Below are positions 8,374 through 16,186 of a stretch of 64,000 bases of DNA, piece after piece. The notes under the pieces were generated by a model. The model made no database searches, was not told where the DNA came from, and saw only the letters and a program-made list of their open reading frames with translations. This DNA comes from Anderseniella sp963787895 (GTDB lineage Bacteria > Pseudomonadota > Alphaproteobacteria > Rhizobiales > Aestuariivirgaceae), in contig CAWBEX010000007.1 of NCBI GenBank assembly GCA_963787895.1, positions 310,001 through 374,000 of the forward strand, given 5' to 3'. The translations under genes were made by a program, and so were the position numbers. Positions within the stretch are counted from its first letter, which is position 1. Each line of letters opens with the position of its first letter.

Positions 8374-8850
8374 ATGAAGCGTGTTCTTGTGTCTGGATTT
8401 GTTGCGGTTGCGATGTTGGCCGGTTCCGTAAGCGCCATGTCTGGCGAGGCCGAAGACAAGGCGATTAAGGCGCGTCAGTCGTTGATGCAATTGCTGGCCT
8501 TCAACCTTGGCAACCTCGGCGCCATGGTAAAGGGTGACGCTGAGTATGATGCTGACAAGGCGGGAAAGTTTGCAGCGGACCTTAAGGCCGTAGCGGCGCT
8601 CAGCCAGGAAGGCATGTGGCCACAGGGCACTGCAATGGAAGACGAAGGAATGAAAGGCAAGACCTGGGCAAAGAAGGCAGCCTGGGACACCTATCCGGAA
8701 GTTACGAAGAAGCATGATGCATTGGTAGAGGCCACAACAAAGATGGCAGAAGCTGCTGGTGGCGGCCTTGATGCACTGAAGGGTGCGATGGGTGGGGTAG
8801 GCGGGTCCTGCAAGGGTTGTCACGAAGACTTCCGCGCGCCCAAGGAGTAG
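8374..8850 (+). CDS. Cytochrome c' family periplasmic haem protein
   Basis: 158 residues with a signal peptide (MKRVLVSGFVAVAMLAGSVSA) and a single haem-binding CKGCH near the C-terminus (about residues 148-152), the position and four-helix layout expected for cytochrome c'. In this family the haem is pentacoordinate and binds NO or CO, often linked to protection from nitrosative stress. The ribosome site GAGGGAG precedes the ATG. It is monocistronic, closed by the terminator at 8875-8909 and divergent from a LysR regulator. Confidence 0.88.
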   Translation: MKRVLVSGFVAVAMLAGSVSAMSGEAEDKAIKARQSLMQLLAFNLGNLGAMVKGDAEYDADKAGKFAADLKAVAALSQEGMWPQGTAMEDEGMKGKTWAKKAAWDTYPEVTKKHDALVEATTKMAEAAGGGLDALKGAMGGVGGSCKGCHEDFRAPKE

Positions 8851-8874
8851 TGGCCAAGGTTTTCGGTATAGCTG

Positions 8875-8909
8875 ATCGCGCCTTGCTTCCACCGCAGGGC
8901 GCGATTTTT
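8875..8909 (+). terminator. Rho-independent terminator of the cytochrome c' gene
   Basis: Stem ATCGCGCC (8875-8882) pairs with GGCGCGAT (8898-8905), followed by TTTTT. It lies 24 bases after the cytochrome stop and just before the end of the convergent Lin0512 gene. Confidence 0.85.
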
Positions 8910-8913
8910 CTTG

Positions 8914-9282
8914 TCAACGTCTAGACAGCTTGAATCGACCTTCGGGTATGTCATAGCGGGCCTCGATCGCAGCGGCGGCGACAATTGTTGTGTTGCCGCG
9001 TGCCTCGTCCGGCACATTGAGCCCGCCCTTTACAGCCCGTACGGTGACCTTGCCATATGGCAATATTTCTGCCACTCGAGCAGTGTCTACCTGATCAGGC
9101 TGTTGTACGCCGATTGTGACATTGACCTGCATGGCAGCAGGATCCAGCCCCAGGGACCAGTACAAGGAAAGTGATGAATGACGCATGGCGTCATTGACCG
9201 CGCGGATTGCAGCCTTCGTGTAGTCCTCGCCATAAAGGTCGTTGCCGGTCCCCATTTCTAGAATCAGGCGCTTGTCGGTCAT
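8914..9282 (-). CDS. Lin0512-family protein, copy 2 of a tandem pair
   Basis: 122 residues. Lin0512 is a small conserved family without an assigned reaction. Shared signatures with its neighbour: LEMGTGNDLYGEDYTKAAIR near the N-terminus, AVNDAMRHSSLS, QVNVTIGVQQPDQVDT, VAEILPYGKVTV and NTTIVAAAAI near the end. Its ATG overlaps the stop of the first copy by four bases (ATGA), so both are surely co-translated, and they may form a hetero-oligomer. It is the last gene of the DegT-HisD-Lin0512-Lin0512 run. There is no signal peptide, so it is cytosolic. Confidence 0.85.
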   Translation of the reverse strand: MTDKRLILEMGTGNDLYGEDYTKAAIRAVNDAMRHSSLSLYWSLGLDPAAMQVNVTIGVQQPDQVDTARVAEILPYGKVTVRAVKGGLNVPDEARGNTTIVAAAAIEARYDIPEGRFKLSRR

Positions 9283-9638
9283 TGCACCGGCCCTTGCGTG
9301 TCCTCAACGTCGAAGTAGACCACCACAGCGGCATTTGCCATGATTGTGGTGTCGCCATTGTCCTTTTCAATGTCGAGCCCGCCTTCCTCGACGGTGACCC
9401 TTGCCCGGCCATAGGGCAGTACGGCTGCAACTTCGCCAGTGTCTACCCTGTCAGGTTTCGCCACCCCGACAAGTACGTCCACCTGCATGGCATCACGCGG
9501 GAAACCGAACGCATCCGCCATCGACAGTGAATTGTGCCACAACGCATCCCGCAACGCCCGCACGGCAGCCTTGGTGTAGTCGGCTCCGTGCAGGTCGGTG
9601 CCCATGCCGAACTCCATGGCAAAGCGTTTTAGTGCCAC
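9279..9638 (-). CDS. Lin0512-family protein, copy 1 of a tandem pair
   Basis: 119 residues from a GTG at 9638, chosen because GAGGA lies about eight bases upstream and the family fold begins at once (LKRFAMEFGMGTDLHGADYT). The open frame extends further to 9734, but inside the HisD-like gene. It aligns along its length with the following copy: DYTKAAVRALRDALWHNS, MQVDVLVGVAKPDRVDT, VAAVLPYGRARVTVEEGG, DTTIMANAAVVV. The two are perhaps one third identical, so the duplication is old. It starts four bases after the HisD-like stop. Confidence 0.85.
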   Translation of the reverse strand: MALKRFAMEFGMGTDLHGADYTKAAVRALRDALWHNSLSMADAFGFPRDAMQVDVLVGVAKPDRVDTGEVAAVLPYGRARVTVEEGGLDIEKDNGDTTIMANAAVVVYFDVEDTQGPVQ

Positions 9639-9642
9639 GCGA

Positions 9643-10950
9643 TCAGTCCTCGGCTGACAGGTCGAAGTTGTCCTGCGGGAACCACTTGGCAAGACGGACG
9701 TCGGCAGAACGGGCATGGGCTTCCATACCTTCAAGCCTCGAAATACGCGCGCATGCCGGGCCGATGGCCTTGTTGGCTTCGCGCGTCATGCGCTGCCAGG
9801 TCACGGTTTTCAGGAACTTGCCGACAAACAGCCCGCCTGTATAGCGTGCAGCCTGTTTGGTTGGCAGTACATGGTTCGGGCCGGACACCTTGTCACCGAA
9901 GGATACGTTGGTTTCCTCGCCCAGAAACAGCGAGCCATAATTGCGCAGATTATCATGCCACCAGTTGAGGTCTTCGCACATGACTTGCAAATGCTCAGAC
10001 GCATACTGATCCGACACCTCAACGACTTCCTCGCGGGTATCGCACACGACAACCTCGGCGTAATCGCGCCATGCATCTGTCGCGCTTTGGCGGTTTGGCT
10101 CGGGCAGTGTGTCGATCATGCCCGGCACGATTTCCATCACGCGCTCAGCCAGCGCGCGGTCAGTTGTCATCAGCCAGACAGGCGAGTTGTAGCCATGTTC
10201 TGCCTGCCCAACCAGATCGGTCGCCACAATCTCTGCATCGGCGGTGTGGTCGGCAATGACCGCGCTTTCAGTGGGTCCTGCAAACATGTCAATCGACACA
10301 CGGCCATACAGCGTGCGCTTGGCTTCGGCCACGAACTGGTTGCCGGGGCCAACAAGAATATCGGCAGGCTTGCCGCCAAAAAGGCCGAACGCCAGTGCGC
10401 CAATGCCTTGCACGCCACCCAGGTTCAGTATCGTATCGGCACCGCACACATCCAGCGCGAAAATAACAGCCGGATGGGCGCCTGTTTCGCCCCGCGGCGG
10501 AGAGCACGCTATCACATTGTCCACCCCGGCAGCCTTGGCCGTGGTCGCTGTCATAATGGCAGATGCGATGTGTGCATAGCGCCCGCCCGGCACATAACAC
10601 CCTGCAGTTTGAAGCGGGATATTGCGATGACCTGCAATGAGCCCGGGCAGGATTTCAGTCTCGATATCCTGGATGGAGGCACGCTGCGCCTCGGCAAACC
10701 GGCGCACATTGTCATGGGCAAACCGGATATCGTCCTGCAGCTTTCTGGGCACCAGTTGTCTGGCGCGTTCGCGGATTTCAGGCGTTATGACAATATCGCC
10801 ATCCCACTTGTCAAGCTCGCGGGCGTATTTGATGGCGCGTTCATCGCCACCTTCTTCAAGTTCGGCCAGCATCTTGTTCACGATATCCCGGACGTCGCCC
10901 TCTCCGGTTGCAGATGTTTTCGGGGCCTTTTTCAAGTATGTAATGGCCAT
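9643..10950 (-). CDS. Histidinol-dehydrogenase-family NAD-dependent dehydrogenase, HpsN-like
   Basis: 435 residues. The HisD fold is clear: GCYVPGGRYAHIASAIMT, the zinc and NAD region GPTESAVIADHTAD with VGQAEHG, and the catalytic Glu-His pair in DQYASEHLQVM. The C-terminal part GEETNVSFGDKVSGPNHVLP and TGGLFVGKFLKTVTWQ matches, from memory, sulfopropanediol 3-dehydrogenase (HpsN) and its relatives more than biosynthetic HisD. No his biosynthesis genes are nearby; its neighbours are a DegT aminotransferase and two Lin0512 proteins. It probably oxidises a primary alcohol to the acid through the aldehyde. Substrate unknown; DHPS is only one possibility, as no sulfo-lyase genes are in the window. 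Confidence 0.82.
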   Translation of the reverse strand: MAITYLKKAPKTSATGEGDVRDIVNKMLAELEEGGDERAIKYARELDKWDGDIVITPEIRERARQLVPRKLQDDIRFAHDNVRRFAEAQRASIQDIETEILPGLIAGHRNIPLQTAGCYVPGGRYAHIASAIMTATTAKAAGVDNVIACSPPRGETGAHPAVIFALDVCGADTILNLGGVQGIGALAFGLFGGKPADILVGPGNQFVAEAKRTLYGRVSIDMFAGPTESAVIADHTADAEIVATDLVGQAEHGYNSPVWLMTTDRALAERVMEIVPGMIDTLPEPNRQSATDAWRDYAEVVVCDTREEVVEVSDQYASEHLQVMCEDLNWWHDNLRNYGSLFLGEETNVSFGDKVSGPNHVLPTKQAARYTGGLFVGKFLKTVTWQRMTREANKAIGPACARISRLEGMEAHARSADVRLAKWFPQDNFDLSAED

Positions 10951-10974
10951 GGCGATGAGGCTCCTTGTTGTGTT

Positions 10975-12165
10975 CTATCGAGTGGTCAGCACGCAATCGC
11001 GGATGATGCGGCCAATGAGTTTGCAGTCATTTATGGAAAAGGTCAGCGGCAGGCGCATGTCAATAAGTGTTGATAGCACGCTGTCGGTTTGCGGCAGATG
11101 CTGGCGCCCGGCATATGTCCAGGATTCGTGCCTGGAAGTGAAGGCGACTGGTTCGGCAGCACCAAACCATTTCAGCTCGACACCACGAGCCTTGGCACTG
11201 TCGAGAAACCCCTTGATCTGAGCTTCGGAAAAATCCGGCAGATTGAACTGGAAAGAACTCGCGACATAATGCTCTTCATCCGGCCGGTGCGGCAGGCGGA
11301 TCGCGGGTACATTGGCAAGCTCGTGCGCAACTGCATCGTACTGTGCGTTCCAGCGGCGGCAATTTTCATCAAGCAGTTTCAATTGTGGGCGCAGGATAGC
11401 CGCGCGCAAATTGTCCATGCGGCCAGAACAGTTTGGTGTTTCGAGACGGATTTTGCGGAATACTTCCTCAGGTGGTGAGGCGATGTGCTTGCCATAGAGC
11501 ATATAGGAACCGGAAAGGATGGTGGCGCGCGCCATCAGCTCTGCATCGTCACTGATGAGGAAGCCGCCTTCGCCCGAATTCATGTGCTTGTAGGTTTGTG
11601 TGGAGTAACACGCCGCCAACCCGTGCTTGCCAGATAGTGTGTCCCGCCACGACGCGCCCATGGTGTGGGCGCAGTCCTCAATGACAGCAATGCCCGCTTT
11701 GCTGCAGAGCGTCATCAGGGCGTCCATGTCTGCAATGTGACCGCGCATGTGCGACAGCAGCAGTACACGTGCCTTGCTGGAAGTGATCTTTGCAGCCAGA
11801 TCGTCAAGGTCAATCAAAAGGTCTTTTGTAACTTCTACCAGCACAGGCCTTCCGCCAGCGCCTGCTATGGCGCCCGGCACTGGAGCCAGCGTGAAGCCAT
11901 TGGTGAGAACAGGTTCGCCCGCCTGCAACCCGAAGGCGCGCAAGGCGGTGGTTAGTGCATAGCCGCCTGAAGTGACCGCCAGGCAGTATTTGGTTCCCAT
12001 GTAGTCGGCGTATTCCTGCTCCAGCAGTGGCACTTCGGCGGTCTCATCCGGCGCCGTGTTGTAGCGATGCAGACGGCCGGAACGCATGATCTCGACGGCG
12101 CGTTGAATAGCGTCTTCGGGGATTGGCTCCTGCTGAGTAAAACTGCCTTTGAAGGTCTCGTTCAT
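10975..12165 (-). CDS. DegT/DnrJ/EryC1/StrS-family PLP aminotransferase
   Basis: 396 residues from an ATG at 12165 preceded by AAGGTG. The fold type I PLP features are visible: the cofactor-loop region TSGGYALTTALRAFG, the Asp of VIEDCAHTMGASW (about 185) and the Schiff-base Lys in YSTQTYKHMNSGEGGF (about 212). The family usually makes amino sugars, but here no sugar genes are near. The gene leads, with a 24-base gap, into the HisD-like dehydrogenase and the two Lin0512 genes, suggesting an amine/alcohol substrate pathway. A 135-base gap separates it from the CaiB gene upstream, so it may have its own promoter. Confidence 0.85.
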   Translation of the reverse strand: MNETFKGSFTQQEPIPEDAIQRAVEIMRSGRLHRYNTAPDETAEVPLLEQEYADYMGTKYCLAVTSGGYALTTALRAFGLQAGEPVLTNGFTLAPVPGAIAGAGGRPVLVEVTKDLLIDLDDLAAKITSSKARVLLLSHMRGHIADMDALMTLCSKAGIAVIEDCAHTMGASWRDTLSGKHGLAACYSTQTYKHMNSGEGGFLISDDAELMARATILSGSYMLYGKHIASPPEEVFRKIRLETPNCSGRMDNLRAAILRPQLKLLDENCRRWNAQYDAVAHELANVPAIRLPHRPDEEHYVASSFQFNLPDFSEAQIKGFLDSAKARGVELKWFGAAEPVAFTSRHESWTYAGRQHLPQTDSVLSTLIDMRLPLTFSINDCKLIGRIIRDCVLTTR

Positions 12166-12309
12166 ACGGGGCACCTTACAGCTTTTTGGCAGACTACGCG
12201 CTAGCGCCAGTCAAAAGAGGATTTGGTGCCAGTGTCACATCAACGGAGTTCTGTGTCCGATTTGGCGCCGTTTCCCGGCTCGTGCCAAATGGTTTGATCT
12301 GGCGCTGGA

Positions 12310-13512
12310 TCAGGCCCGGGGCAGTTTGACTATCTGAGCAATTTCATCTTCCGAAAGCCCGGCTTCACGCAATACCTCTTCGGTATGTTCCCCCAACAGC
12401 GGAGCAGGGCGCTTCACGCCGCCAGGCGTTGAATGAAACTTGACCGGCGCACCAATGGTTTTCACCTTGCCTGCCAATGGATGGTCAACTTCCGGCACCA
12501 TGTCACGGGCGATGGTTTGCGGATCAGCATGCATCTCGTCGATTGAAAGAACCGGGCCCGCCGGAACGCCAGCAGCCTCCAGCATTTCGAGCCAGTGCCT
12601 GGTGGAAAGGGGTGTGAAGTAAGGTGCCAGCGCCTCAGCCAGCGCGGCACGGTTCTCCATGCGGGTGCGGTTGGTCTTGAAGCGAGGATCCTCGGCCAGC
12701 TGTTCCCCGTCTATTACCTTCAGCATGCGCTCCCAATTGGTCTGGTTGGCCGCACCCAGGTTGAGCCAGCCGTCTGACGTCTGGAACGCTTCATAAGGAG
12801 CGTTCAATGGATGGGCAGACCCCATCGGACCGGGGGCGACACCGGTAGCGAAGCAGATCGCTGATTGCCAGTAAGTGTGGGTGATGCCGGCCTCAAACAG
12901 CGAGGTGTCAACGCGCTGGCCCTCGCCGGTCTTGAGCTTGTGCGCATAAGCTGCCGCGCAACCCATTGCGCCAAGGATGCCGGCGGTAATGTCAGACACA
13001 GGCGCTCCGACCTTTACTGGCGGGCGACCCGGTGCTTCACCGGTAATCGACATCAGGCCAGACATGCCTTGCGCGATCAGGTCAAACCCACCTCGCTCGG
13101 CATAGGGGCCGGTGCGGCCAAAGCCCGAGATTTCGCAATAGATGAGACCAGGATTGATCTTCTTCAGCTCGTCGTAGCCCAGACCCATCTTCTGCATGGT
13201 ATCGTGGCGGTAATTCTCGATCAGGCAGTCTGCCTGCTCGACCAGCCGGATGAGCGCGCGCTTGCCGGCGGCGGTCTTGAGGTCGAGTTTGATGCCGCGC
13301 TTGTTGCGGTTCATCATCATGAAGGCAGCAGATTCGCCGTTGATGTCAGGCGGCAGGAAGCGGCGGGTGTCATCGCCCTGCGGCCGTTCCACCTTGATGA
13401 CATCTGCACCCATGTCGGCCAGCATGAGACCCGCGACGGGACCAGCCATGATGTGCGCCAGTTCTATGACCTTCATGCCCTTCAACGGGCCGGTATTGGG
13501 GACGCTCGTCAT
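12310..13512 (-). CDS. CaiB/BaiF-family (class III) CoA transferase
   Basis: 400 residues, full length for the family. N-terminal GMKVIELAHIMAGPVAGLML and GADVIKVERPQGDD are the usual CoA-binding signatures. The catalytic Asp is in RGGFDLIAQGMSGLM (about residue 168). MNRNKRGIKLDLK is also typical. These enzymes move CoA between carboxylic acids in the cytosol. It follows the crotonase gene with a seven-base gap on the same strand, and the TRAP transporter genes upstream, so an imported carboxylate is probably activated here. Which acid cannot be told. Confidence 0.92.
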   Translation of the reverse strand: MTSVPNTGPLKGMKVIELAHIMAGPVAGLMLADMGADVIKVERPQGDDTRRFLPPDINGESAAFMMMNRNKRGIKLDLKTAAGKRALIRLVEQADCLIENYRHDTMQKMGLGYDELKKINPGLIYCEISGFGRTGPYAERGGFDLIAQGMSGLMSITGEAPGRPPVKVGAPVSDITAGILGAMGCAAAYAHKLKTGEGQRVDTSLFEAGITHTYWQSAICFATGVAPGPMGSAHPLNAPYEAFQTSDGWLNLGAANQTNWERMLKVIDGEQLAEDPRFKTNRTRMENRAALAEALAPYFTPLSTRHWLEMLEAAGVPAGPVLSIDEMHADPQTIARDMVPEVDHPLAGKVKTIGAPVKFHSTPGGVKRPAPLLGEHTEEVLREAGLSEDEIAQIVKLPRA

Positions 13513-13519
13513 GGCAGGT

Positions 13520-14302
13520 CTAGCGGCCCTTCCAGTCTGGCTTGCGCTTGGCCAGAAAAGCTTCCATGCCTTCGCGGAAGTCTTCAGACATGTAGCACTG
13601 GACGATCAGATCCTTGTCGTTGTCAGGTTCGCCCATCCGCAGCCGGCGCAGCGCTTCCTTGGTGGCGCGCATAGTCAGCGGAGCATGACCTTTCAGTGTT
13701 TCTGCAATTTGCAGGGCGCGCATGTAGACCGCATCCCTGTCGCCGTGCAGTTCAGATACAAGCCCCAGCGCCAGCGCTTCATCTGCTTCAATCAGCCGTG
13801 ATGTAAAGATGATCTCCTTCACGCGGTGGGCGCCGATTATGGCTGATAACCGGGCAAGATTGGAATTGGAAAGGCAGTTGCCCAGGGTGCGCGCAATGGG
13901 AAAGCCGAAACGCATGTCTCGGCTTCCAATGCGCAGGTCGCAAGTTGCTGCAATGGCCGCGCCACCCCCGGTGCACGCACCTGCAATGGCTGCGATGGTC
14001 GGCACCGGAACTGCTTCCAGCGCACCGAGCACATTGTCCATTCGCTGTTCATAGTCGAGGGCATCCTGCGCAACCGAAAAGTCACGAAAGGCGGCGATGT
14101 CAGTGCCCGCTGCAAACGCCTTGTCTCCAGCGCCCGTTATGATGATAGCTCGCAAGGGCCCGTCAGGAGCAACAGTTTCGCAGATTTCCTGCAGCCGCTG
14201 GTACATGGCAAACGTCAGCGCGTTGCGCGCCTGCGGCCGGTTCAGCGTGATGATTCCGATACCATTGTCCTGCTGCCAAAGCAGGTCTTCTGTTTCACTC
14301 AT
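13520..14302 (-). CDS. Enoyl-CoA hydratase/isomerase (crotonase) family protein
   Basis: 260 residues, standard crotonase length. NRPQARNALTFAMYQRL and the oxyanion-hole segments KAFAAGTDIAAF (about 68-79) and GACTGGGAAIAATCDLRIG (about 106-124) are plain, followed by FGFPIARTLGNCLS. The C-terminal ends with the usual REGMEAFLAKRKPDW. It acts on an acyl-CoA, either hydrating, dehydrating or isomerising. Tight spacing with the CaiB gene suggests that the CoA transferase supplies its substrate. Confidence 0.92.
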   Translation of the reverse strand: MSETEDLLWQQDNGIGIITLNRPQARNALTFAMYQRLQEICETVAPDGPLRAIIITGAGDKAFAAGTDIAAFRDFSVAQDALDYEQRMDNVLGALEAVPVPTIAAIAGACTGGGAAIAATCDLRIGSRDMRFGFPIARTLGNCLSNSNLARLSAIIGAHRVKEIIFTSRLIEADEALALGLVSELHGDRDAVYMRALQIAETLKGHAPLTMRATKEALRRLRMGEPDNDKDLIVQCYMSEDFREGMEAFLAKRKPDWKGR

Positions 14303-14311
14303 TTTGAGCCA

Positions 14312-15596
14312 TCAGCTCCTGTAGAAATATTCAACGAGGAACATGGGTATGGCCGGAATATAGGTGCACATCAACAGCACAACGAGCAGTACGCCAATAA
14401 ACCAGATATTCACCCGTGTTACATCCCAGATATTAGCCCGGGCGATCGAGCAGGCGGTGATCAGCACTGATGCCACCGGTGGCGTCTGTTGTCCGATCGC
14501 CAGGTTGAGAGTGACCACGAGACCGAAATGCACAGGGTCAATGCCCGCCTGCTCGATCAGCGGTACAACAATCGGTACCACCAGAATGATGGCGGCAGCC
14601 GAATGAAGAAAAAATCCTATGATCAGGAAGAACAGATTGAGGATCAGCAGGATCACGTACTTGTTGTCGGTGATGGACAGCAGCTGAGCTGCCAGTTCCT
14701 GCGGAACCTGGGCGCGGGTCAGGAAGCCGCCCATCAGCACTGACGCTGCCACCAGAACCATCACGACAGCGGTTTGCATGCCGCCATCCAGCATGGCGTG
14801 GTACAGTTCCTTCAGGTTGGTCTCGCGGTACCAGATGCCGATGGCGATGGACACCAGCACCGCAAGGCCGGCCGCCTCGGTTGCCGTGACGATGCCACCG
14901 AAGATGCCGCCCAGGATGATGACCGGCAGCAGGAAGGTCGGCAGCGCTTCAATGAAGGTTTCCTTCAATCGCTTAAGGTTGAAGGCTTCTTCTACCGGGA
15001 AGTTGTACTTGCGTGCAAAACCATAGGCGACAGCCATCATGCCCAGCGCACCAATGAGGCCGGGGATGAAGCCTGCCACGAACAATTGCTCGAACCGATG
15101 TATTGGCCTGTGATGCGTATAGAATCATCGGTATCGAGGGCGGAATGATGATCGCGAGCGAGGCCGAAGATGACGTTACGGCTGCGGCGAACGGCGCAGA
15201 ATAACCGCGCTTTTTCATCTCCGGGATCATGATGGATCCCATGGCGGCCACATCGGCCACCGCGGAGCCGGATATCTCGGCAAAGAACAGCGAAACGCCG
15301 ATGTTCACCATGGCAAGACCACCGCGCACGAAGCCGATCAATGCGGTAATGAAGTTGATCAACCGGTAGGTGATGCCTGCGGCGTTCATGATGGCGCCAG
15401 CCAGCACGAACATCGGGATGGCGATCAGTGAAAACTTGGTGGAACCGTCATACATGTCGAGTGCGACGGTGACGAGTGAACCCGTTCCCTCGCTTATCAG
15501 CAGTCCAAAGACGCCGGCAACAGCCAGTGCAACGGCAATCGGCACATTGATGCAGATTAACGCAACAAGGATGAGAAAGATGATGAGAACCACCAT
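14312..15596 (-). pseudogene. TRAP transporter large permease (DctM), interrupted by a one-base frameshift
   Basis: Two overlapping reverse frames share one DctM protein. The first (from 15596) gives residues 1-168, ending correctly at PMILYASQANTSV. The second carries on with EQLFVAGFIPGLIGALGMM to the stop at 14312. Removing one base at about 15092 (an extra C on the coding strand, between GTT and GAG) joins them into 427 residues, the usual DctM length. Membrane spans and the family motifs (MFVLAGAIMNAAG, FAEISGSAVADVAAMG, LNLAIGQQTPPVAS) are otherwise intact. Either a recent inactivating mutation or a sequencing error; the rest of the operon looks functional, which favours the latter slightly. 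Confidence 0.88.
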
Positions 15597-15611
15597 GTCA
15601 GCTGTTCCCCA

Positions 15612-16103
15612 TCAATGATCTGACGATTGACCGGAAGCGACTTGCTTCCAGTAGGCCGGCAGGCTGACGAGTTCGCAGATGATGAATAGCACTGCACCGA
15701 TGGGAATGACGGACTGAGTGAATTGCACAGGTACCCATGTGAGTGCGTCCAGTGTGTCGCCCCGCAGCACATCCAGCACTTTCAATCCCGCCCACGCCAT
15801 CAGTAGGAAGAAACCGATTACAACAAACTCGGCGAAGGCGACTACCCACATGCGCAATGGCATTGGGATGGCCAGCAACACGCTGTCAAAGCCGATATGC
15901 TTGCGCCTGAGCGCGGCAAGCGCTGCGCCATAGTAGGTAATCCAGGCCAGTACAATGGAGGCAACTTCATCGTACCAGGACAGCGATGAACCGAGTTTGC
16001 GATAGACGACAGCCACGATCACGATACTCGTCAGCGTCACCATCAAGGTAATGAGTATCAATTCAAGAGTGCGGCCAAGCCCACGGCCCAATACGTCCGT
16101 CAT
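15612..16103 (-). CDS. TRAP transporter small permease (DctQ)
   Basis: 163 residues from the ATG at 16103 (the frame is open to a TTG at 16124, but the ATG fits the family better). Four membrane spans are predicted: LELILITLMVTLTSIVIVAV, the WYDEVASIVLAWITYYGAAL segment with the DctQ signature of a charged residue before the second span, MRMWVVAFAEFVVIGFFLL, and VIPIGAVLFIICELVSL. It pairs with DctM to form the membrane unit fed by the DctP protein upstream. A strong stem-loop lies between the DctP gene and this one. Confidence 0.9.
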   Translation of the reverse strand: MTDVLGRGLGRTLELILITLMVTLTSIVIVAVVYRKLGSSLSWYDEVASIVLAWITYYGAALAALRRKHIGFDSVLLAIPMPLRMWVVAFAEFVVIGFFLLMAWAGLKVLDVLRGDTLDALTWVPVQFTQSVIPIGAVLFIICELVSLPAYWKQVASGQSSDH

Positions 16104-16148
16104 GAGAAGATTGCTTTCTCGCAAATGTGTGGAAGCGAAAGTTTGACA

Positions 16149-16170
16149 GGCGGGAGTGTTTGCTCCCGCC
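16149..16170. other. Stem-loop between the dctP and dctQ genes
   Basis: A perfect eight-base GC-rich stem, GGCGGGAG with CTCCCGCC, around a six-base loop. There is no T run on the coding (minus) strand. Its position between receptor and permease genes suggests an mRNA-stabilising or partial-termination element that lets the receptor be made in excess. Confidence 0.7.
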
Positions 16171-16186
16171 TTGAAAGTTGCTTGCC

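Noticed and set aside
8268..8459. N-terminal extension of the LysR gene up to 8459
   Set aside because: It would overlap the divergent cytochrome gene and lacks a ribosome site; 8267 fits both.
9643..10950. Biosynthetic histidinol dehydrogenase of a his operon
   Set aside because: No other his genes are near, and the C-terminal motifs resemble HpsN-type relatives.
14312..15596. Two separate short TRAP permease genes
   Set aside because: The frames overlap and, with one base removed, join into a single DctM of normal length, so they are one broken gene.
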